From positions 176,416-240,415 of the forward strand of contig MU394115.1 in NCBI GenBank assembly GCA_022578605.1: a DNA stretch of 64,000 nt, given 5' to 3'. Each line of letters begins with the position of its first letter. The stretch's first letter is position 1. This document shows, piece after piece, positions 59,120 through 64,000 of this stretch. The position numbers and the translations under genes were made by a program. The notes under the pieces are model-generated. The model was not told the origin of the DNA. It saw only the letters and a program-made list of their open reading frames with translations, and did not search any database. This stretch comes from Camillea tinctor. Lineage: Eukaryota > Ascomycota > Sordariomycetes > Xylariales > Xylariaceae.

Positions 59120-62100
59120 GCGACACACCACCTTTTTTTTTTTATTATTTCCCACGCCTACCATTTATTTATTTTTTCCCCTCGCCTCTTTTTTTTTTTC
59201 TCTCAAAGAAAAAAAGAAAAGGAGAGGAAACACTCGGACATAATGATCGCATGCATCGCTTTCTTAGACACCAATGCGATTGGGACTAATGAAGCATGAG
59301 TTTTATGTTCTTTTCCCGCATACCCCACAATTACTATCTCTACAATATAATGAGAACGGCGGTTGGTTGGTTGACATTGGCGTTATCGGCATTTATATAT
59401 CCTGGATTGATACCACGGTGGCAAGCATACGAAGGGCGCACCAATACTCTTATTTTTTTTATACATATATTGCATTCTCGAAAAAGATGGCTCAGGAGGG
59501 CCATTGAGCAATCGAGAGAGAAGTGACAACATACTTCTCACATGTCTATTTCCTTTTCTACTTCTACTCTATCTCTCACCCTCTCTCTTCTTCATCTTCT
59601 TCTATCTACTATACATTTATCCCACGTGCGCGACAATTTACAGAGCCGCGACTTAGGATTATCAGGCCCTATAGGCCTTGGGTCCGCCTGGAGGAATTGG
59701 GGACGGACAAGTGGCGGACGAGCGAGATGTGTATAAATGTCAGCATGTGCGGATAGGGAATACGGGCGTAGATGCATGTTGATTTATGGGCGTATACAAG
59801 ATCACGCCGGATCTGTCCGCGAGAGCATAGATGTCTCTCGGTGGCATGTTACTTACTTGGCTGTATATGATTTTTCTTTTCCAACCATTTTTTTTATTTC
59901 AAGTTCGGCATAGAGATACCAGCGTCCGTTCAGTACTACGTGGCGGATTGTCAGAGGGGAAAAATAGGAGCGATGATCAGTGGTTAACCACGCCTTTTTT
60001 TCTTTAGTTCCTTACTATGCTCGCCTGTGTGACACGGTGATACATAGTAGTGCGTCTAAATATGTTTATAAATGCATTAGACCTCTTTTTAGGGGATGAC
60101 GCATCTAGAGTTGATCGTTTCGCCACGTCGTGTTTTCCACGCTTTTAGTTGGCGTACCGCGATTATCTTGTGTAGCAAAGAAAGATAGAGAGATACAAGA
60201 AAAATAGAAACCCAAGGGCCAAGAGCCCGGTTTGCTTCCCGTATGAGCACAGTAACCTAAATCTTTTTTTTTTTTGTGTGTTCCCGTGCTTGAGACATGG
60301 GATCGAGATCTTCAATCGGGAATCCAAATTCACCAAAATCCCATCCCTCGACCCTCATCCACATTCCCATCTCCGTTCTCGCTTAGTTTACCTAATACCG
60401 GGCTTGTCTTGTGCGACGGGTTTTATGTCATTTTTGTGGAACACATCCTTTCTTTTCTTTTTATTCTTTTTCTTTTTTTTTTTTTTATTCTTGTAGGTTA
60501 CCCCTAAAAGATCTTCACATATGGCTGAGAACTTTTGTGGAAGCCGAAGAGGAAAAAAAAGAAAGGGGGGAAAGGAAAGAATGAATGAAAAAGGAAAAGA
60601 AATCCCGAACAGTAAGGATGTTTGACATATATCGCATAGAATATGAAGCAAGATAACCAACTCTATGTATGTTGGCTTCAGATGGAGATTGACCCTTACG
60701 ATCTGAATAGTCAGCCCTAGATGCCACCTACGTACATATATGTAGTTAATTACATAATTACCTAGCATATCTACCAAATGCGTGCCTCTCAATGGACAAC
60801 CTTAAAGTGGGTGCAGATTCACAGATTCAGTACTATTTACCGCATACAATTTTTATTACCTCCTTGCCTCCGAGGAGTAAGTCTTTTTTTTTTCTTTTTG
60901 TGTCTTCTTTCTTCTTTCTTATCTTTCTATCTCGGGCTACGATTATGGATAATCCCTGGCTCTGTACATAGTAGTATGTTGGGAGATTCATTTGTGACAT
61001 ACCCTCGCTGCCTCGATACATATTCACGAAGAAATGCCTTGAAGTTAAGGGAGGCGAAGGAAAAGCAAAATTAGCATGGCCTAGGAATTCTTGTATGCGG
61101 TGTACTTTAAGGCTGACTGGTTCGTCCTTCGAAGGTAGAGGGGAATAAAAAGACCGACCGGGCTGTTCCCCGTACCGGCATAAGCCTACTTGTACTCAGA
61201 TACAGATCGAAAGTTGCCATTCCAATCACCCGGGATCCCCCGTTACACCGGACGAGTTTTTTGTTGATTCATTTGGAGATCCCCCCCATGTTCCCGGTAA
61301 AACCAACGAGACGCGAAACGACAACCCTAACAACGGAGCATTATTTCCATCTCTCGAACGACTAACAACAACTGCTTACAACGCCCTGAACGCCATGGCC
61401 ATACCTAGCGGTTAAACCCATGTATACCCAACATGGGCCAGGATCAGTACGTGCTCTATGTATATGTAACCATAAATATAGGTAAACAATGATACACTGC
61501 CACTCATACCCATTCCGTTTGAACTCGTATCTTGTGGCTTATAATCTGATATGAAGAGAGAAGGGAGAGAGGGAAGAGAAGCTAATATTAACCTATGTCT
61601 AAATTGCATGTAACCATTACTATCACCCCTTGCCTCTACTATTTTAACGATAATTACTCCATATAGATACACCTTTTCACGCCGCATACGATGGACAGAG
61701 AGATAGAGAAAGCACCGAAATCTCAGATCAAACCGTCCTTCCCTCCTTTTCATTTTTCTCCCAATGCAGTCATGCGGCGGATCTTTCCATTCTCTTTCTA
61801 TTACTAACACATGGGATAACATGGAGGACAGGACAAGGGGTCCTCTACAAGCGCTTTGCTTACCTACCAAAGCACTTATCCTATCTTGTCCATGTAAGAT
61901 ATCATACCCAGAAACTAGGTAGCTAACCTAGACCTTAGTACCGTTTGTGTGTACGTGTCTACACACGACTGATCTAGAACCCTGTAAGAGGAGAGAACCG
62001 AGAATCATAGTCCCTTTCTTCCCCTTTCCTTTTTTACGTTATGCGTTATGTAGGTGAGTGTAGGCCAGCTAGCCTAGTATTGTATGCGGGAAGCATACCC

Positions 62101-64000
62101 TTTACAACCCTCCCGAATATTGAAAATGGTAACATCTGGTGAATTATATATGTATGTAGGTAAGCTCGGTCTGCTAGCTGCTCGGTCTAGAACATTGTTA
62201 AGAAAAAAGAAAGGGACTGGACCTAAAGGGGAACAAGCGTAACCCTTCTTCATTACCTGGCCCCGCCCCCCTCCCTCTCCCCCTCTACCGTCTCGTTGGA
62301 AACTTTCTAACAGGAATTTGGAGATGGGAAAGTCTAGATCCCCCTTACTTCTTCCCTTATCGACCGGTACTTTATTTTTTGTTCGGTCTCGGGTTCGTCG
62401 GGAAGAGGGATAGGTAACCTACCTACTAGAGGTTGGGTAAGTATTACCTTAATACATTTCAAGGTTACATAATGGCCAGGTATCTATTGATATAAACCGA
62501 GCGACTTGGCGGGTTACTGCTCAAGATACTGACTAACTAGCAGTAGTATTTTTTTTTTAAAGGGAGGGGTTCGTAGGATTCCCGTCCCGTTCATTTTTTT
62601 TTTTTTTTTCATTTTTCTTCTGCCGTGTCGTTAGTTGTGAGTCGTAAACCGGGTACATCGGCCATAAATTATGTACAACTAGATAAGTACCTAGGTTAGG
62701 TGTATACCAGACCAGATCGGGTGACCTAGAGTGGGTTACGAAGGAGTTGAAAAAATAAAAATAAAAGTCCCCTGGAATTGAGGCTATACGCATGCCGGGC
62801 CACATGTAAGTAGGCGTTTAATTTCAATTGTTCTTGAACTTTGGTATATAGTATTATGAAAGGATCTTCGTGTTTTTTTCTCTCCCCAGCCGTAAGCTGA
62901 TGGTTGTATACTTCATAATATTTCCCCACAATCAATCGATCGATTCAGGAAATCTCAGGGTCTTTCGAGTTTGCGTCTCATAGGAATTGGGAAGAGAAGG
63001 ACGGGAGTTAGTGGGGAGGGGGAAAGGGCGGTGCCAAATACCTAGATACATAGGACCCTTGGGCGTGTTTTTTTGCATTAAGCAGGATTAAACTTATGGG
63101 GCGGTAGGACGTACCTACTTCCCTGTCGGCGACCGGGCCAGTGCTTTTTATGGAGTGATTCGGAATTTCTAGTTCTGCTTTTGTACAATCCAACTCGATC
63201 CAACTGCCTCGAAGCTGCTATATGGCTAAAGCTCCATATTCAGCGAAATAATGTTTATCTATTGGGTGCATCGCCGATAAAGAATTTAGCGAGACTAGTG
63301 CGTTGAATTTATGGCCCGTGCTAAGTCACAGTACAGCCCCACAGATACATGTCGGAAAATCCCCCCTGCTCGACGAAGTCACTGGCACGGTCCATTGCCT
63401 TATATGGCATTCAGCAGCTTTTTGCTGAACCAAAAAAACACGCCCCTTGGGTTGGCGTGTAGGTTGGTAAGTGTTTGCGGCTCAGCCCCGTTATTAATTG
63501 GATAACATGCCTGCTTTCAGCATGTGAGGTTGTCCGAAAAGGGATATATACATAAGAGAGGAAGAAGGAAGAGGGGAAAAGGACCCCTGATTTAGGTTGA
63601 TTTAGGTGGGGTACCAGTTAGGGAGGTGGGGGTGCTGAGAATTACTCTAGGTTAGATGGATTTAATTGATTTTTAATTGAGAGGAATTCCTCAATGTTAT
63701 TCTTACCAGTTAGTTACACTAGTAGCAGACTAGGTACTAGGTAGTGTAAGTAAAGAACTAAAGAGAGCTGAAGATGAAACTTTGTAAAACCCTTAAGGCC
63801 TAACCTAACGTAACCTAATCTAGAAATGGAGTTCTCTGTGCACTTACACTAGTTAAGCGTTCTTTTTTTATAAGAAGCTATTTTCTGTACAACCACAACT
63901 ATGTAACTACAGTGGTTACCCCTGTTACAGCATATAATTCGGGCAAGCCTAATGTATGCTGTATCGTTGTTATATGCTGTATCTGGTGTCTCACGTGATG
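59120..64000. other. Intergenic region at the right end, no gene seen
   Basis: About 4.9 kb of poly-T/A runs, ACCTA/TAGGT motifs (62400-62420, 63720-63825) and short frames. A run of CCTAACCTAACG-like units (about 63799-63822) resembles telomere repeats but is only a few units long. A CACGTGA lies at the last bases. No supported gene on either strand. Confidence 0.5.

Overview
The window looks like a filamentous ascomycete (Pezizomycotina, probably Sordariomycetes). Introns are 50-150 bases with GTATGT/GTGAGT-type donors, CTAAC-like branch points and YAG acceptors. The protein set includes a fungal Zn2Cys6 regulator, a CBM18 chitin deacetylase and fungal CLF1, RIC1 and PRP31 homologues. Intergenic DNA is long and rich in homopolymers, CT/GA tracts and short ACCTA/TAGGT motifs. 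No viral, bacterial, CRISPR or rRNA feature was found, and no convincing tRNA.

Layout: the last two exons of an unrecognised gene (1-598, +); a small hypothetical gene with an in-frame stop (1331, +); B-type mitotic cyclin (3171-4913, -); mitochondrial ribosomal protein uL2m (6909-8176, +); CBM18/CE4 chitin deacetylase (about 11650-12917, -); PAP2 lipid phosphatase (17108-18565, +); casein kinase 2 beta (21047-22412, -); RIC1 Golgi GEF subunit (23631-27062, -); THO-complex WD40 protein (27966-29299, +); Zn2Cys6 transcription factor (32163-35245, +); a polyQ/polyP, AT-hook-like, omega-GST fusion (37772-40320, +); CLF1 (41841-43862, -) back to back with PRP31 (44358-46310, +); a 12-kb gene desert; and an NRG1-like C2H2 regulator (58289-59119, +), followed by about 4.9 kb without a recognisable gene. 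I rebuilt exon structures by hand, so each intron is a prediction; every multi-exon gene kept its reading frame.

Most genes are conserved housekeeping functions: cell cycle, CK2 signalling, Golgi trafficking, mRNA export and splicing, and mitochondrial translation. TEX1/THOC3, CLF1 and PRP31 lie within 18 kb, and the last two share a 495-base divergent promoter. The most unusual coding feature is the 717-residue fusion. It joins a low-complexity Gln/Pro N-terminus and a very basic GRPPGTP/KKKRKR segment to an omega-class glutathione transferase, behind a leader full of triplet repeats and upstream ORFs. More than half of the window is non-coding, and its palindromic ACCTA/TAGGT motifs are the main structure the genes do not explain.
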